Positions 7,558-17,317 of a stretch of DNA of 54,673 nucleotides are shown piece by piece. Positions within the stretch are counted from its first letter, which is position 1, and every line of letters begins with the position of its first letter. The notes under the pieces were generated by a model. That model was not told the origin of the DNA, searched no databases, and saw nothing but the letters and a program-made list of their open reading frames with translations. The position numbers were made by a program, and so were the translations under genes. This DNA is from Betaproteobacteria bacterium (GTDB lineage Bacteria > Pseudomonadota > Gammaproteobacteria > Burkholderiales > WYBJ01), in assembly GCA_009377585.1 (NCBI GenBank), contig WHTS01000032.1, forward strand, positions 1 to 54,673, written 5' to 3'.

Positions 7558-8766
7558 ATGCTCGACAGACGCTTTTGGGCACTTTTTTGTACGGCATGCT
7601 GGCCGGCTTTCGTGTTCGGCGCATTCGATCCGACGGATGTCGTTCAGATCGAAGCATCGGCATCGCTTTTGCGGGACGACAATTTGTACCGGCTGCCGGA
7701 CGTCGATCCAAGGATATTCGGCATTAGCCCGGAGCAAACTTCGGATACGGTGCGCGTGCTCGGCATCGGGCTGAAGCTCGACAAGGAACTCAGCCGACAA
7801 CGCGTTATTGCAGATCTGAAGCTGACCGACACCACCTTCGACAACAATCCACTACTCGACAATTCAGGTTACGACGGCGGGCTGTTATGGCATTGGCGGG
7901 TCGGAAACTATTGGGACGGAGAGTTGGGGGCAAGACGCCGCAAGTACCAAGCAGGGTTCGCAAATACCAGACTGACAACCAAAGACATCATCACATCGGA
8001 AAGTTATGTCGCATCCGGAGGGTATCTTTTCCACCCGCGATGGCGGATCGGGGGCGAACTACGTGCTCGTGACTACAGCCATAGCGCGCTGAGCAGGCAA
8101 AGCTCCGATCTGGAAACCAGCGGCGCGGCCATCGTCCTGACTTATCGCACCCCGGCCGCCAATTCGATTGGTGCGGAGCTGCGCCGAAATGAGGGCGAGT
8201 ACCCCAACCGGCAGCTTATCGGAGTGGCGGCGTTCGACAACAGCTATACCGAAAACGAGGCCAATGCGATTGTCGCATGGCGCCTGTCGGGTGTCACGAA
8301 TTTCAATGGGACGCTAGGATGGACCGAGCGACGTCATAAGAATTTCCCTGCCAGAGACTTTTCCGGGTTAACGGGAAAGTTGTCGGCCACCTGGGAGCCA
8401 ACGGGAAAGCTGCGGTTTACCGTCACGGGAATCCGCGATATCCGCACGCTCGAGGACGAGGTCAACAATTACGTGCTCGTCAACTCCATAGCGGTCTCAC
8501 CCTCATGGGCGGTCACTTCGAAATTCGCACTCCAGGGGTCACTGATACGGGAGGAGCGTGAATATCTCGGTGATCCTGGGGTCGTGGTCACGGGCGGTCC
8601 AACGCGAGAAGACACGGTGAAGACGGCCAGAGTTGGCATCATTTACACGCCCTTGCGATACATCGATCTAACCCTCTCGTACGAACGAGGCGACCGGCGC
8701 TCCAACCAGTTCCTCAATGACTTCGATTACGAGTCGTGGTTCGGAAGTTTGAGATTACGGTTCTAG
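7558..8766 (+). CDS. epsL: EpsL-type outer-membrane beta-barrel
   Basis: Predicted outer-membrane protein of the XrtB-linked exopolysaccharide system, probably involved in export or surface retention. It has a short signal peptide (residues 1-21, ending VFGA), then alternating beta strands over the whole 402 residues, and closes with SWFGSLRLRF. The terminal Phe is the classic signal for barrel insertion. Length and pattern fit the EpsL family named from Methylobacillus. It is the only intact core gene of the locus on the plus strand apart from the nitroreductase, so it needs its own promoter, presumably within 7370-7557. No strong ribosome-binding site is visible. Confidence 0.8.
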   Translation: MLDRRFWALFCTACWPAFVFGAFDPTDVVQIEASASLLRDDNLYRLPDVDPRIFGISPEQTSDTVRVLGIGLKLDKELSRQRVIADLKLTDTTFDNNPLLDNSGYDGGLLWHWRVGNYWDGELGARRRKYQAGFANTRLTTKDIITSESYVASGGYLFHPRWRIGGELRARDYSHSALSRQSSDLETSGAAIVLTYRTPAANSIGAELRRNEGEYPNRQLIGVAAFDNSYTENEANAIVAWRLSGVTNFNGTLGWTERRHKNFPARDFSGLTGKLSATWEPTGKLRFTVTGIRDIRTLEDEVNNYVLVNSIAVSPSWAVTSKFALQGSLIREEREYLGDPGVVVTGGPTREDTVKTARVGIIYTPLRYIDLTLSYERGDRRSNQFLNDFDYESWFGSLRLRF

Positions 8767-8843
8767 CTCAGGCCGTAGGTCATTGATTGCAAATTGCACC
8801 AATTTTCTCCGCGCAGTGGGAGTTAGGGCTAACGGTGCTCCCG

Positions 8844-10070
8844 TCAACGCACGGTTTGAGGCTCGAACTCTCGGTTTTCGTTACCTGGTAGGTTCGTTCG
8901 AGCGGTCCCTTGCTCGATCAGTGCCAGCAGCCCGGCATGCTGAGCACCATTCCAAGCGTGAGCGGCCCAGTGCGCTTTCCGCGCATATGAGGCGGCAACC
9001 TCGGGCTCACGCAGCAAGAGCACAATCGCGTCGGCCATAGCGCTTGGATCATCATCCGGCACGTTCAGAAACGCCTTACCGCGCAATCCTTCCAGCCCCC
9101 GGCTCCCTGCTTCTGTCACAACTAACGGAAGCCCCAATGCCAAGCATTCCACAGTCTTCACATTCAGTCCTGTGCCCATCCGGACCGGGTTGACTGCCAA
9201 CGATGCTTCCATGTAGACAGTTGCGAGGTCGTCTACCCTGCCCTTCTTGACGATGCCCACGGCATCTTCAATCCGGCGACATACGTCGCCAACGAGCCAC
9301 AACTCGAAATTGGGGCACATCGTGCGCACGCGGGGTAGCACCTCCGCCACGAAATATTCGACGGCCTCCTGGTTGATGGGGTTGTCCGACCCTACGAACA
9401 CTGCGCAAGGCCTTCTGGCGAGTAAGAGGGGATCCGATATCTGCACCAGGTGACCTATCGTCACCACCCGCGCCGCATCTTGCAGGATGTCGGAAAATAT
9501 TCGCCTTTCCGTTTCCTGAATTGCGACGACCACGTCGGCCCTCGCCAGCCCACGCCGTTCCTCCTCCTGAGTTGTCGAAAACCATCTCGGCGTTTGACCC
9601 TTTCGCAGATAGTGCAAATGACGGTCCGCGAAGCGATCGTTTGTATCGAGTACTTTCAGGACCGTATCGGGCAACGCATCCAGTGCCTTGGAAAGGAAGA
9701 CATACACGACGATGACCACGTCGAAACGTTCCTTCGCGTGCAATTCAGCCAGAGCAGCCGAAATCGCATTGTCGTACCAGTCGTCCACACCCCACACGTA
9801 TGCGCTCGCCCTGGCCAGAACCGCCAATACGCGCCGACGCAATCGTGTACGCCAGCCGCGATGAGCCGACGGAGCTCGGTACGGAAGAACCGTCAATCGG
9901 CCCTCGAAAAAGCGATTCATTGCCGCTAGGTCTCCGCTCTCCATGGGAACCAGTGCAAAATGCACGGTGTGCCGAGCGTCCTTCAAAGCGCGTGCAATTG
10001 CGCCGACTCTTGCCCGATTCCCTGCGGAGGAAGGGTGAGTTGGCGTCGGGGAAACGATCAAGATCTTCAT
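8844..10070 (-). CDS. GT4-type glycosyltransferase
   Basis: Predicted GT-B fold retaining glycosyltransferase (408 aa) acting in the cytoplasm. The N-terminal Rossmann domain starts KILIVSPTPTHPSSAGNRAR. The C-terminal donor domain contains ARRPCAVFVGSDNPINQEAV and the signature GTGLNVKTVECLALGLPLV, followed by EAGSRGLEGL. The ATG at 10068-10070 follows GGAAATGGG. The stop faces that of epsL 77 bases away (convergent). Together with the GT2 and the two other GT4 genes it would build the repeat unit; specificity cannot be read. Confidence 0.8.
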   Translation of the reverse strand: MKILIVSPTPTHPSSAGNRARVGAIARALKDARHTVHFALVPMESGDLAAMNRFFEGRLTVLPYRAPSAHRGWRTRLRRRVLAVLARASAYVWGVDDWYDNAISAALAELHAKERFDVVIVVYVFLSKALDALPDTVLKVLDTNDRFADRHLHYLRKGQTPRWFSTTQEEERRGLARADVVVAIQETERRIFSDILQDAARVVTIGHLVQISDPLLLARRPCAVFVGSDNPINQEAVEYFVAEVLPRVRTMCPNFELWLVGDVCRRIEDAVGIVKKGRVDDLATVYMEASLAVNPVRMGTGLNVKTVECLALGLPLVVTEAGSRGLEGLRGKAFLNVPDDDPSAMADAIVLLLREPEVAASYARKAHWAAHAWNGAQHAGLLALIEQGTARTNLPGNENREFEPQTVR

Positions 10071-10355
10071 CCCATTTCCATTATCTGCTAGTAGTACTAT
10101 TGTGGCGGGACTCTAACGCAGCTCGATGATTGCATCGTGGCCGTCTGCGGGATGGGTTCTATCGCAAATTGCGGCACGCCGAGTACTCGGTGTGTGCCGC
10201 TGCCTGCAGCCCTTTGCAACGGCCTCGTGACAAGTCGGCTAAGAACCGATAACTTCCGCAGGCTATATCGCGGGCGGCGATGCACATGCCAACGATAATG
10301 TATGCAAACGGCGAAGCCAACGAGCGGCGCCATTACAAGATGCGGTGACTGATTC

Positions 10356-10760
10356 TTGTCGAAGCTATCCAACTATCTCGAACGCGGCGAACAGGTTGAC
10401 GGTTGGCTCGTCAACTTCAGTGCGCGTTTCATTGATGTGGCGAGAATCCAATTGGCGGCATCGTATACGTGTTCACTCGGCGAGATCGGCGGATCGGCGT
10501 TCCATGCGGGGCGCCTGTTTTGGTGCTGCACCTCTCAGCGCAACCCGACGAAAAGGTCTTTGCGATCGGTGACTTCGACAGTCAACATCCCGAAGCTCGA
10601 TGCCGCTCCGAGCGGAGCCTATGCCGACTACTACAAGAGGAAGACCGAGGACTTCGAGCCCAACTTCCACTGTTGGGCTCGATGCACGCGAGCAGTAGAA
10701 GTGGTAAGCGTGGATGTCGATGAGGCCTCACTCGATCCGCTCTATCGGCTCACCAAGACG
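10356..10760 (+). pseudogene. Degenerate N-terminal part of a class I methyltransferase (tentative)
   Basis: The frame from 10356 reads LERGEQVDGWLVNFSARFID, then SLGEIGGSAFHAGRLF. A second frame continues LHLSAQPDEKVFAIGDFD. This resembles the start of SAM-dependent methyltransferases with a WL…EIGVHHGRLF pattern. At least one frameshift is present and the SAM-binding glycine loop is damaged. A C-terminal methyltransferase fragment on the same strand lies at 12032-12223, beyond the lyase gene. Recognition is by eye and weak; the stretch from 10071 to 10355 shows no further gene. Confidence 0.35.
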
Positions 10761-11086
10761 GAGACGCACCATGTAGTTCCTCTCAAAATACAATCTGAAA
10801 AACTCGACGAATCGATCGTCGTCGAAGACGACGAGCACGGCACATCTACAACATCCAGCCTTTGTCGATGCTGCAAAGGCACACTTCTCGTCTCACGAGA
10901 TTCTCGATTCACACCCGGACTCGCGAAAGATCATCCTCTTGTATGATGGCACGCGGTTTTCTATGGTCCGATGACAGCTCTGCACCCAGGCTCGAACACC
11001 CCGAACGCAATCGAGGAACTTGCCATCTTGTGCTCGAAACGGCTCCCGCTCATCTGCCGCCAGCGCTCCGATAACCATCCGAGGAA

Positions 11087-11956
11087 TCACCTGGGCATGC
11101 CTGCCGTCGTGCCAAACGCTGCTTCTTCGGCCGACTGGAAAGCGCCCGCGCGGGCAATAGGTCCCATCCAGAACGTATTTCGCACTCGCATGGAAGACCG
11201 ATACATGCCTTGCTTCCAATAGTGCCTACCCGGCGCTCCGATGTCCCGGCCGCTGTTGTACTGCAGCGTTGCGACCTTCTGGATGTCCAGCACTTGCCGA
11301 AATTGCACCTCGTTTTCGTTGCGGCGCCAGATCGTAACGCCTCCCGTGTCATCTGTCGCGAATTTGATTCGGATCACAAAATCGGTCCAGTGACCGAGAT
11401 TAAGAGAACTATCGGAGAGTTCTTTCGCGACGTAGCGATTGCCCGCAGCGAGATCGCCGCCATTCGTTCGAGCGACATATCGGCCGCCTGCTACATCAAG
11501 CGCGAACGAAGGAGGCGCCTTCAGACTATCCGGACCGTGCAGTTGCAGGATGATCTGCCACGTGTTTCTGGTATCTCGCTTAATGGCCACGAAGTCTTTC
11601 GGGAACTTGTAGCTCATCGCGAAGTACTGCGTATTGCTATCCGGGGTCTCGTACAAGACGCGGCCCTGATCCGAACGCATGTTGAGAAGCTCGGCACGAT
11701 TCTCGCCCGGATGAACATCGACCAGAACCGCTTTCTTGCCGTGGTTCATTTCGCTCTCGGACACTGACAAGCGATCCGGGCGCGCGGCATGAGCATGGGC
11801 CCACTTGCCGAGCCGGGAATCCGACGTAAAGTCACTCGCGAAGCTCACATCGGGTGCTTGGGCGGCTGCAGCAGCCACGCTCGCTGGAAGAAGCAGAAGA
11901 GACGCCATCCAGAAAACTGGACGATGATTGTGAATTCCAGACTTGGTGAATCTCAT
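11087..11956 (-). CDS. Secreted polysaccharide lyase (heparin lyase I-like)
   Basis: Predicted periplasmic or secreted lyase that would cut or trim the exported polysaccharide. The 289-residue protein has a signal peptide (residues 1 to about 34, ending SVAAAAAQA), then a beta-rich jelly-roll with DVHPGENRAELLNM, YFAMSYKFPKDFV, WQIILQLHGPD, LGHWTDFVIRIKFA and GRHYWKQGMYRS, the order seen in the heparin lyase I-like superfamily. The ATG at 11954-11956 has AGGAG six bases upstream; the frame is open further upstream but that part has no coding sense. The gene lies between two methyltransferase remnants. Such lyases are common in exopolysaccharide loci. Confidence 0.75.
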   Translation of the reverse strand: MRFTKSGIHNHRPVFWMASLLLLPASVAAAAAQAPDVSFASDFTSDSRLGKWAHAHAARPDRLSVSESEMNHGKKAVLVDVHPGENRAELLNMRSDQGRVLYETPDSNTQYFAMSYKFPKDFVAIKRDTRNTWQIILQLHGPDSLKAPPSFALDVAGGRYVARTNGGDLAAGNRYVAKELSDSSLNLGHWTDFVIRIKFATDDTGGVTIWRRNENEVQFRQVLDIQKVATLQYNSGRDIGAPGRHYWKQGMYRSSMRVRNTFWMGPIARAGAFQSAEEAAFGTTAGMPR

Positions 11957-12031
11957 AAGATTCTCCTGAGCTCCTGACAGGCCGAAATCGACCTCGGTCG
12001 GGGGTAGAGCTGCACTGCTGCGGACCGCGCG

Positions 12032-12223
12032 ATGCACCTCACCCGTGTTCTGAAAACCGGTGGCGTGACGATCATTGATGACGTCCAACTCTGGCCCTGC
12101 CGAATCGTCGCAGATTTCTCGATGGCGAAGACGTCTGGGGAGAAATTGTCCGAACGCGCCGTTTTTGCCGCCTATCGTGTGCGCGTCGCCTCTTCGGAAG
12201 CATTGAACAGGGCGGGCGCCTAG
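12032..12223 (+). pseudogene. C-terminal fragment of a class I methyltransferase
   Basis: The reading HLTRVLKTGGVTIIDDVQLW followed by PCRIVADF is the end of a Rossmann methyltransferase domain (strand-turn-strand LKxGGVxIIDD). There is no SAM-binding motif upstream in the same frame, so it is a fragment. It lies on the opposite strand to the lyase and WecB genes that flank it. Confidence 0.55.
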
Positions 12224-12288
12224 CCCTACGTTGTCATTAAATCCAGACGCACGTTCTGGACGAGAATGCTGGATAGACTTCCGCGCAG

Positions 12289-13050
12289 TTAGCGAATCCA
12301 TGCCGACAATTGACGACCATTATGCCGGGCCATCTCCAGGGCCAGCAGCCAGAAGAAGTACATGTCATGGATGAAGTAGCGGGCAAACATCCTCTGCGGT
12401 TCTTGCAGGAACCGATAGAACCACTCCAGGCCGACACTACGCATCCAGGCCGGAGCCCGCCTTGTCTTCCCTGCCACGATATCGAATGTTCCGCCGACCC
12501 CCATTGCGAAAGGCACCCCCATTGCCGACTGATACTTCGCCAGGAATTCTTCCTTCTTCGGCGAGCTGATGGCAACGAACAATATGTCCGGCGAGCTTTC
12601 CCGGATTTGCTCCACCACCGCGGCCTCGTCGTCTTTCTGCCAGTATCCGTGCCGAGATCCGGCAACGATCAACGAAGGGTGCATCGCTTTGAGGCTCTCC
12701 ACGGTTGCCGATACGATCTCCTGTCTGGCGCCCAGGAAATAGACCCGCCAGCCCTTCCGTGCAGCGCTCGCTACGAGTTCGTAGAACAGGTCCACCCCGG
12801 TCACGCGCTCCTTAAGCGGGCGCCTGAGCAGCTTGCTGGCCCACACGACCGGCATGCCATCCGCGTTTATGAGATCGCACCGATTGATAATCGACCTGAA
12901 TTCTGGATCATGGTGCGCGCGCACGACTTTGTCGGCATTTATCACGACGTGCTGATGCGGTTGTCCGGAATCGATGAACGATTCGATCCGATCTATCGTT
13001 TCGCTCATCGACAAGTTGTCGACCATGCAACCTAGAATCTGTACTCTCAT
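12289..13050 (-). CDS. WecB/TagA/CpsF-family glycosyltransferase
   Basis: Cytoplasmic GT26 enzyme (253 aa) that adds a sugar, typically to a lipid-linked acceptor, during polysaccharide assembly. It shows NADKVVRAHHDPEFRSIINR, INADGMPVVWASKLL, RVTGVDLFYEL, GWRVYFLGA, DILFVAISSPKKEEFL and FDIVAGKTRRAPAWM, the family motifs in order. The ATG at 13048-13050 starts the conserved RVQILG strand; upstream codons in the frame lack coding sense. The stop of the preceding GT4 gene is 61 bases away, so they are likely co-transcribed. Confidence 0.88.
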   Translation of the reverse strand: MRVQILGCMVDNLSMSETIDRIESFIDSGQPHQHVVINADKVVRAHHDPEFRSIINRCDLINADGMPVVWASKLLRRPLKERVTGVDLFYELVASAARKGWRVYFLGARQEIVSATVESLKAMHPSLIVAGSRHGYWQKDDEAAVVEQIRESSPDILFVAISSPKKEEFLAKYQSAMGVPFAMGVGGTFDIVAGKTRRAPAWMRSVGLEWFYRFLQEPQRMFARYFIHDMYFFWLLALEMARHNGRQLSAWIR

Positions 13051-13111
13051 CGTGAAGGTCTCATTAGCTCGCGAACGAATCCCTGTCAATCCTATCCGCC
13101 GTCCTGCGGCA

Positions 13112-14185
13112 TCATCCGTTGGGGGCCATGGATGCGTACAAGTTCTCCAATCTGGGCAACACGACATCGGCGGAAAATGCGTGCTCGACCCTCGATCTGC
13201 CGGCTGCGGCCATCGCCGTTCTCATGCTTTCATCCTTGCCCAGCCGAACAAGACTCGCCGCGAGCGATGCCACGTCTCCGGGAGACACGATAAGTCCATC
13301 CACCTGATCGCGTATTACGTCCGGAACTCCGCCCACATCTGTCGCCACCACCGCCAAGCACCACGACATCGCCTCCAGTATGCTCACGGGCAGCCCTTCA
13401 TGATGGGATGGGAGCACGAATATCTCCGACGTGGCGAACAGCGTCTCCTTTTCCTGGCCAGAAACCCACCCGCAGAACTCGACCTTGGTTTCCAAACCGA
13501 GGCCACGGGCGAATACTCGCGCCTTTTCGATTTCCCCGTCGCCGGCGACAACCAACTTCAACTGGGGCACATCCGCGATTGCCAGTTTGAATGCCGATAG
13601 CAGTTCATATATTCCCTTCTGTTCGGCCACCAGGCCCAGGAACAAGACTTGCAAAGCCGGCCCCGATCGCGGGCGGTTCACGTTCTGGGGCAAAGACACG
13701 TAGTTCGGAAGGACCATTATCTTGGAGCCGGGAGCAACGGCTTGTACGAATTCCCGCCAGGACTCGGTCAGAACCAGGACGATCGAGGCTTTGTACAGCT
13801 GCGAAGAAACGAAGCGCCGAAAGGGACGAAACAGTTGGGAGTAGAACTTCTGCATTGCCCCGCCGTGCAGGTGCAAGATCACCGGGACGCCGAAGGTCCG
13901 CGCAATGGATGCGAGAATCGCCTTTCTGAAGAAGCTTCCATACGCCGCGCAATGACAGTGCACGAGCGCGACTTTCCCGCTCATCAAGGCAGCCGTCAGC
14001 CGTAGGACACTCGACACGAATACCCCAATGCGCGCGGCGATGCTGCCCCTGACGTGCGTAACGATCAAAATTACGTCCCACCGTTCGAAGACCCCTTCCT
14101 TCCTGTAGCCTTCGACAACCGACCACATCCCGCCAGGCGCCGATGTCGAGAGCATGACTGCTCGCGATTTACGCCGGTCAAGCAT
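13112..14185 (-). CDS. GT4-family glycosyltransferase
   Basis: GT-B glycosyltransferase (357 aa). The N-terminal domain has STSAPGGMWSVVEGY and VALVHCHCAAYGSFFRKA. The donor domain has VLFLGLVAEQKGIYELLSAF, VVAGDGEIEKA and FVLPSHHEGLPVSILEAMSW, the GT4 EX7E-type signature, then ATDVGGVPDVI. The ATG at 14183-14185 lacks a strong ribosome-binding site but opens the first beta strand. It is third in a run of sugar transferases. Donor sugar unknown. Confidence 0.88.
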   Translation of the reverse strand: MLDRRKSRAVMLSTSAPGGMWSVVEGYRKEGVFERWDVILIVTHVRGSIAARIGVFVSSVLRLTAALMSGKVALVHCHCAAYGSFFRKAILASIARTFGVPVILHLHGGAMQKFYSQLFRPFRRFVSSQLYKASIVLVLTESWREFVQAVAPGSKIMVLPNYVSLPQNVNRPRSGPALQVLFLGLVAEQKGIYELLSAFKLAIADVPQLKLVVAGDGEIEKARVFARGLGLETKVEFCGWVSGQEKETLFATSEIFVLPSHHEGLPVSILEAMSWCLAVVATDVGGVPDVIRDQVDGLIVSPGDVASLAASLVRLGKDESMRTAMAAAGRSRVEHAFSADVVLPRLENLYASMAPNG

Positions 14186-14341
14186 CGCTGCGGCATTCCA
14201 GTTGCCGTAAGCGTACCATCGAGTTTGGATGCGGCCGCCAGCGCGAAACCCGCCTGCGGCATGCGAATAACGTTCCTAGGCGCAAGAGGTCGATGAACGG
14301 CCGTACTTGTTTTCCCGGTGCGGCTTTACCATCTCGCAAGG

Positions 14342-15544
14342 CTAACGTCGAAGCGCGAGCTTTCCCGTGAGGCCATGTCTGAGCTCGCGCGCTTCTGCGT
14401 AAACCAGTTCGCAGGTATCGGCTATCGATCTCCAGGACAATTCTCCATTTCTCAGTGCACCTGCGCCGTCCGCAAGCCGAGTCCAAAGGACATCGTCCAG
14501 AAGCAATGAGCGGACCGCGTTGGTAAGCGATACGACGTCTTTCGGCGGTACCAGCAGACCATTGATCCGGTCTCTAACCAGCAGCGGTATGGCCCCCACC
14601 GCGGAAGCCACTACTGGCCGGCCGTACCCTATCGCCATGGCCGCCACGCCGCTTTGTGTACCCTCCACATAGGGCAAAACAACCACCCTCGCACCACGAA
14701 ACAACGGGGGAACTTCCGAGGCAGCAATATAGCGGTCGATGACCTCGAAGCAGCCAGAGGTTTTCATGCGGGTTAAATGCCTGCCGAGATCGTCCCCTCG
14801 ACCCGCAACGACCCCCGTCACGGGATGACCTTCCGCGCGAAGCCTGAGCACGGCTTCGATGAAATATTCGAGACCCTTATATTCGTGCATCCGGCCAAAG
14901 AAGAGCAGCCGCATCCCGCGCGGCGGCACTTCCTCGGTAAGCATCGCTTCCTCCGGGCCCAGAGGTCCGTGAGCGACCGTCCGCACCTTCGTATGCAGCC
15001 ATGGAGCCACCTGTACGAGCTCCCCGGCCAGCGCTTCGCCGTGGACCAGCGCAAGATCCGCCGATCGCCTCGCCCACGGCAGATACCACCTGTACCGGGA
15101 GAAGCGCAGGCGATTCTCATCGGTACCCTTATGCGGTGCCGGATCGTGAATCGTCATTACTTTCGGATACATCCAAAGAAACGGCAACGTGAGCACGATT
15201 TCGTCGCGCGGATTCTCCTGATAGTGGATCACGTCGGGAGCGAAGCGCAGTATTTGCTTCACCAGCCGCCATGCGTTGACGATCGCATTCCATGGCCAGC
15301 GAGGCTTTTTCAGGACCAGGCACTTCAGATTGGCTTTCTCGCCTCGGCTTTCCCAGTCCTGGCCCAGCTCATTCATCACGTTCTGATCGTACAGGATTAG
15401 CAAGACTTCCCACTTATCCGCAAGCGCCTCGGAAAGGCGGACGGCATATTCCGCGAAATGCAGCGCAACGACCGCAACTCGCCGCCTTCCGGTCGCCCCC
15501 GGATCCAACACTGGACCCTCCGTGGATGTAATGTGCGCGCTCAT
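14342..15544 (-). CDS. GT4-family glycosyltransferase
   Basis: GT-B glycosyltransferase, 400 aa from the ATG at 15542-15544; a TTG at 15605-15607 would add 21 residues of low coding quality. The N-terminal part has RVAVVALHFAEYAVRLSEAL and VIHYQENPRDEIVLTLP; the C-terminal part has LLFFGRMHEYKGLEYFIEA, VVLPYVEGTQSGVAAMAIGY and ASAVGAIPLLV. Instead of the usual E-G-L-P motif it has EGTQSGV, a variant seen in several GT4 subgroups. It is one of two neighbouring GT4 genes that lie behind the polymerase gene. Confidence 0.85.
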   Translation of the reverse strand: MSAHITSTEGPVLDPGATGRRRVAVVALHFAEYAVRLSEALADKWEVLLILYDQNVMNELGQDWESRGEKANLKCLVLKKPRWPWNAIVNAWRLVKQILRFAPDVIHYQENPRDEIVLTLPFLWMYPKVMTIHDPAPHKGTDENRLRFSRYRWYLPWARRSADLALVHGEALAGELVQVAPWLHTKVRTVAHGPLGPEEAMLTEEVPPRGMRLLFFGRMHEYKGLEYFIEAVLRLRAEGHPVTGVVAGRGDDLGRHLTRMKTSGCFEVIDRYIAASEVPPLFRGARVVVLPYVEGTQSGVAAMAIGYGRPVVASAVGAIPLLVRDRINGLLVPPKDVVSLTNAVRSLLLDDVLWTRLADGAGALRNGELSWRSIADTCELVYAEARELRHGLTGKLALRR

Positions 15545-15727
15545 TTGGGATCGGTGAATATGTGCATCGTTACAGCGCCGCTGAGCTTCCTTGCGTTCTT
15601 CCAGCAACTGAATGGATCGGCAGCCGAATTGCCTACCGAGCTTCCCAGATGACCTTCGATCCTCTTCCCCTTCCTGCGGGACGACGGAGCGTACCGTGCG
15701 TCGTTGATGCCATCCGCCTGCGGAATT

Positions 15728-17284
15728 TCAGTAGCTCTGACCTAACAGCTTTGCGCCGTGCCTTTTTCCGTCCAGCGCGAATGGCCGCAACCGCCTGCCC
15801 GTTGCCTTGGCTTGCACGGCGCCTTCCTGCTGTTCGATTTTCGCGGCAACGCCGAACATGAGGGCAGGCAAAAAGTACAGCGTCGTATCCTGGAACGCCG
15901 GTGAGCTGAATGTCACCAGAAGCATGTACACCGTGCTGGCTACAAAAACAATCCAATACAGGCGTGCCCGCGACTTGGACTTGACAGAACGTATCACCGC
16001 GTACAGCAACACCAGACAGTAGAACATTAGCAGCAATGCCGCGCCGAAGAATCCGGACTCTGCAAGCGAATTTGGCCAGTACGTATCGATCAGAAATTGT
16101 TCGTCCTGAAACCACCAGTACTGCCTGAATCCGAGCTCATCGTATACGGACAGATCGAACTTCATCGCACCCGCGCCGCCGTAGGTTCCCAGCCCGGCCC
16201 CAATCGGAAAATACAGCTTGGCCAGGACGAAGCCTCCGTAGTACAGAAGTGCGCGCGGATTGTCCCATCTGCCCGTCGAATTGAACCCCCACGTTGTCGC
16301 ATCCCGAAGGATGAACTCCGAGAAGGCGACCCAAAGGAAGACTGCGCCTATGCCGAGCAAGAGCATTGCCAACAATATCCTGCTTCTCATCTGTTCCGGG
16401 CGAACGATGACAATCACAAAAGCCGCGGCCAGAATGAACGAGACGATCTCCTGCCTTTGGACCGCGAAAAAGACCAAGGCAAAATAGGCGACAGCAAGCA
16501 GACGGAACTTGAATCGCTGCTCGGACTCCAGAGCCGACTTGATGAGGCAAACGAGGCCGAAGAAAGCCGAGATCGAGGCGAGGATCGATGGGTGCACGAA
16601 CGGTCCGAGCGCGCGTCCGGGAAAGATTCCGGATGGATCCTTCCAGTACGAACCCGGCTCGGGAAAGACCTTCTCGTAAACGCCCGGCGCGACCCAGCCG
16701 AACACTACAAAAGCCAGTTCCCATAGCCAGAACCATCGGACCACGAACCAGAACGTCTTCTCTGCGGGAGCTCTCCATACTATCGCAAGCCCGAACGCAA
16801 GCAAGAGAAATGGTTTCAGATCCGACAGGAACTGGTATATGGCCGCGGCAGGGCGAGATCGGCCGAGATACGTGGACAACAACACAAGGAACAGAAAAAG
16901 AAGGAAGCAGATGCTTGCGCCGATCAGGAGCTTCGAGCGCGAGATCATGCCTAGTAACTTGGGCAGCCCTAGCAAGGCGCTCGCGAATACGAATACCTGC
17001 CAGAACCCGTAACCCGCTATCCCCAACACCTTATGAACGATCGGTAGACAGATCAATCCAGCCAGTGCGGCAAAAAAGAGCAGATCCCTCCCCGTAAGCG
17101 GAAAAAACGCCAGAAAGACGAGCATCAGCGCGGCCGCGATCAGCGCAAGCCAGAAGGCGGCCCCGAAAATACCGAACAGTGCGACAGAAGCGCCCACGAC
17201 AACCAGCAGGAAGGCGCAAAGAATGGCCGCTACGGCAGCTCCAAGCTTCGACTGCCTCGGAGCGATTGTATAAATCGGGGTCAT
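15728..17284 (-). CDS. Polymerase-like membrane protein (Wzy/O-antigen ligase family)
   Basis: Inner-membrane protein of 518 aa with about 11-12 predicted membrane helices and a long external loop. The loop region around residues 330-400 holds GFNSTGRWDNPRALLYYGGF and FPIGAGLGTYGG, typical of Wzy/WaaL-type proteins that polymerise or ligate lipid-linked glycans. In this locus it most likely polymerises the exopolysaccharide repeat unit. The ATG at 17282-17284 is clear. A short basic tail follows the last helix. It lies 219 bases behind epsI; a small ORF (17318-17437) sits in that gap. Confidence 0.75.
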   Translation of the reverse strand: MTPIYTIAPRQSKLGAAVAAILCAFLLVVVGASVALFGIFGAAFWLALIAAALMLVFLAFFPLTGRDLLFFAALAGLICLPIVHKVLGIAGYGFWQVFVFASALLGLPKLLGMISRSKLLIGASICFLLFLFLVLLSTYLGRSRPAAAIYQFLSDLKPFLLLAFGLAIVWRAPAEKTFWFVVRWFWLWELAFVVFGWVAPGVYEKVFPEPGSYWKDPSGIFPGRALGPFVHPSILASISAFFGLVCLIKSALESEQRFKFRLLAVAYFALVFFAVQRQEIVSFILAAAFVIVIVRPEQMRSRILLAMLLLGIGAVFLWVAFSEFILRDATTWGFNSTGRWDNPRALLYYGGFVLAKLYFPIGAGLGTYGGAGAMKFDLSVYDELGFRQYWWFQDEQFLIDTYWPNSLAESGFFGAALLLMFYCLVLLYAVIRSVKSKSRARLYWIVFVASTVYMLLVTFSSPAFQDTTLYFLPALMFGVAAKIEQQEGAVQAKATGRRLRPFALDGKRHGAKLLGQSY

Positions 17285-17317
17285 GATGTTCGGGCGCCTC
17301 TGGACAGGGAGAGGCCG

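Noticed and set aside
10356-10946. A 196-codon ORF as an intact gene
   Set aside because: Only its first third resembles a protein family and the match changes frame; treated as a pseudogene.
11957-12301. N-terminal extension of the lyase gene
   Set aside because: The frame is open, but the signal peptide and ribosome-binding site place the start at 11956, and the extension overlaps the methyltransferase fragment on the other strand.
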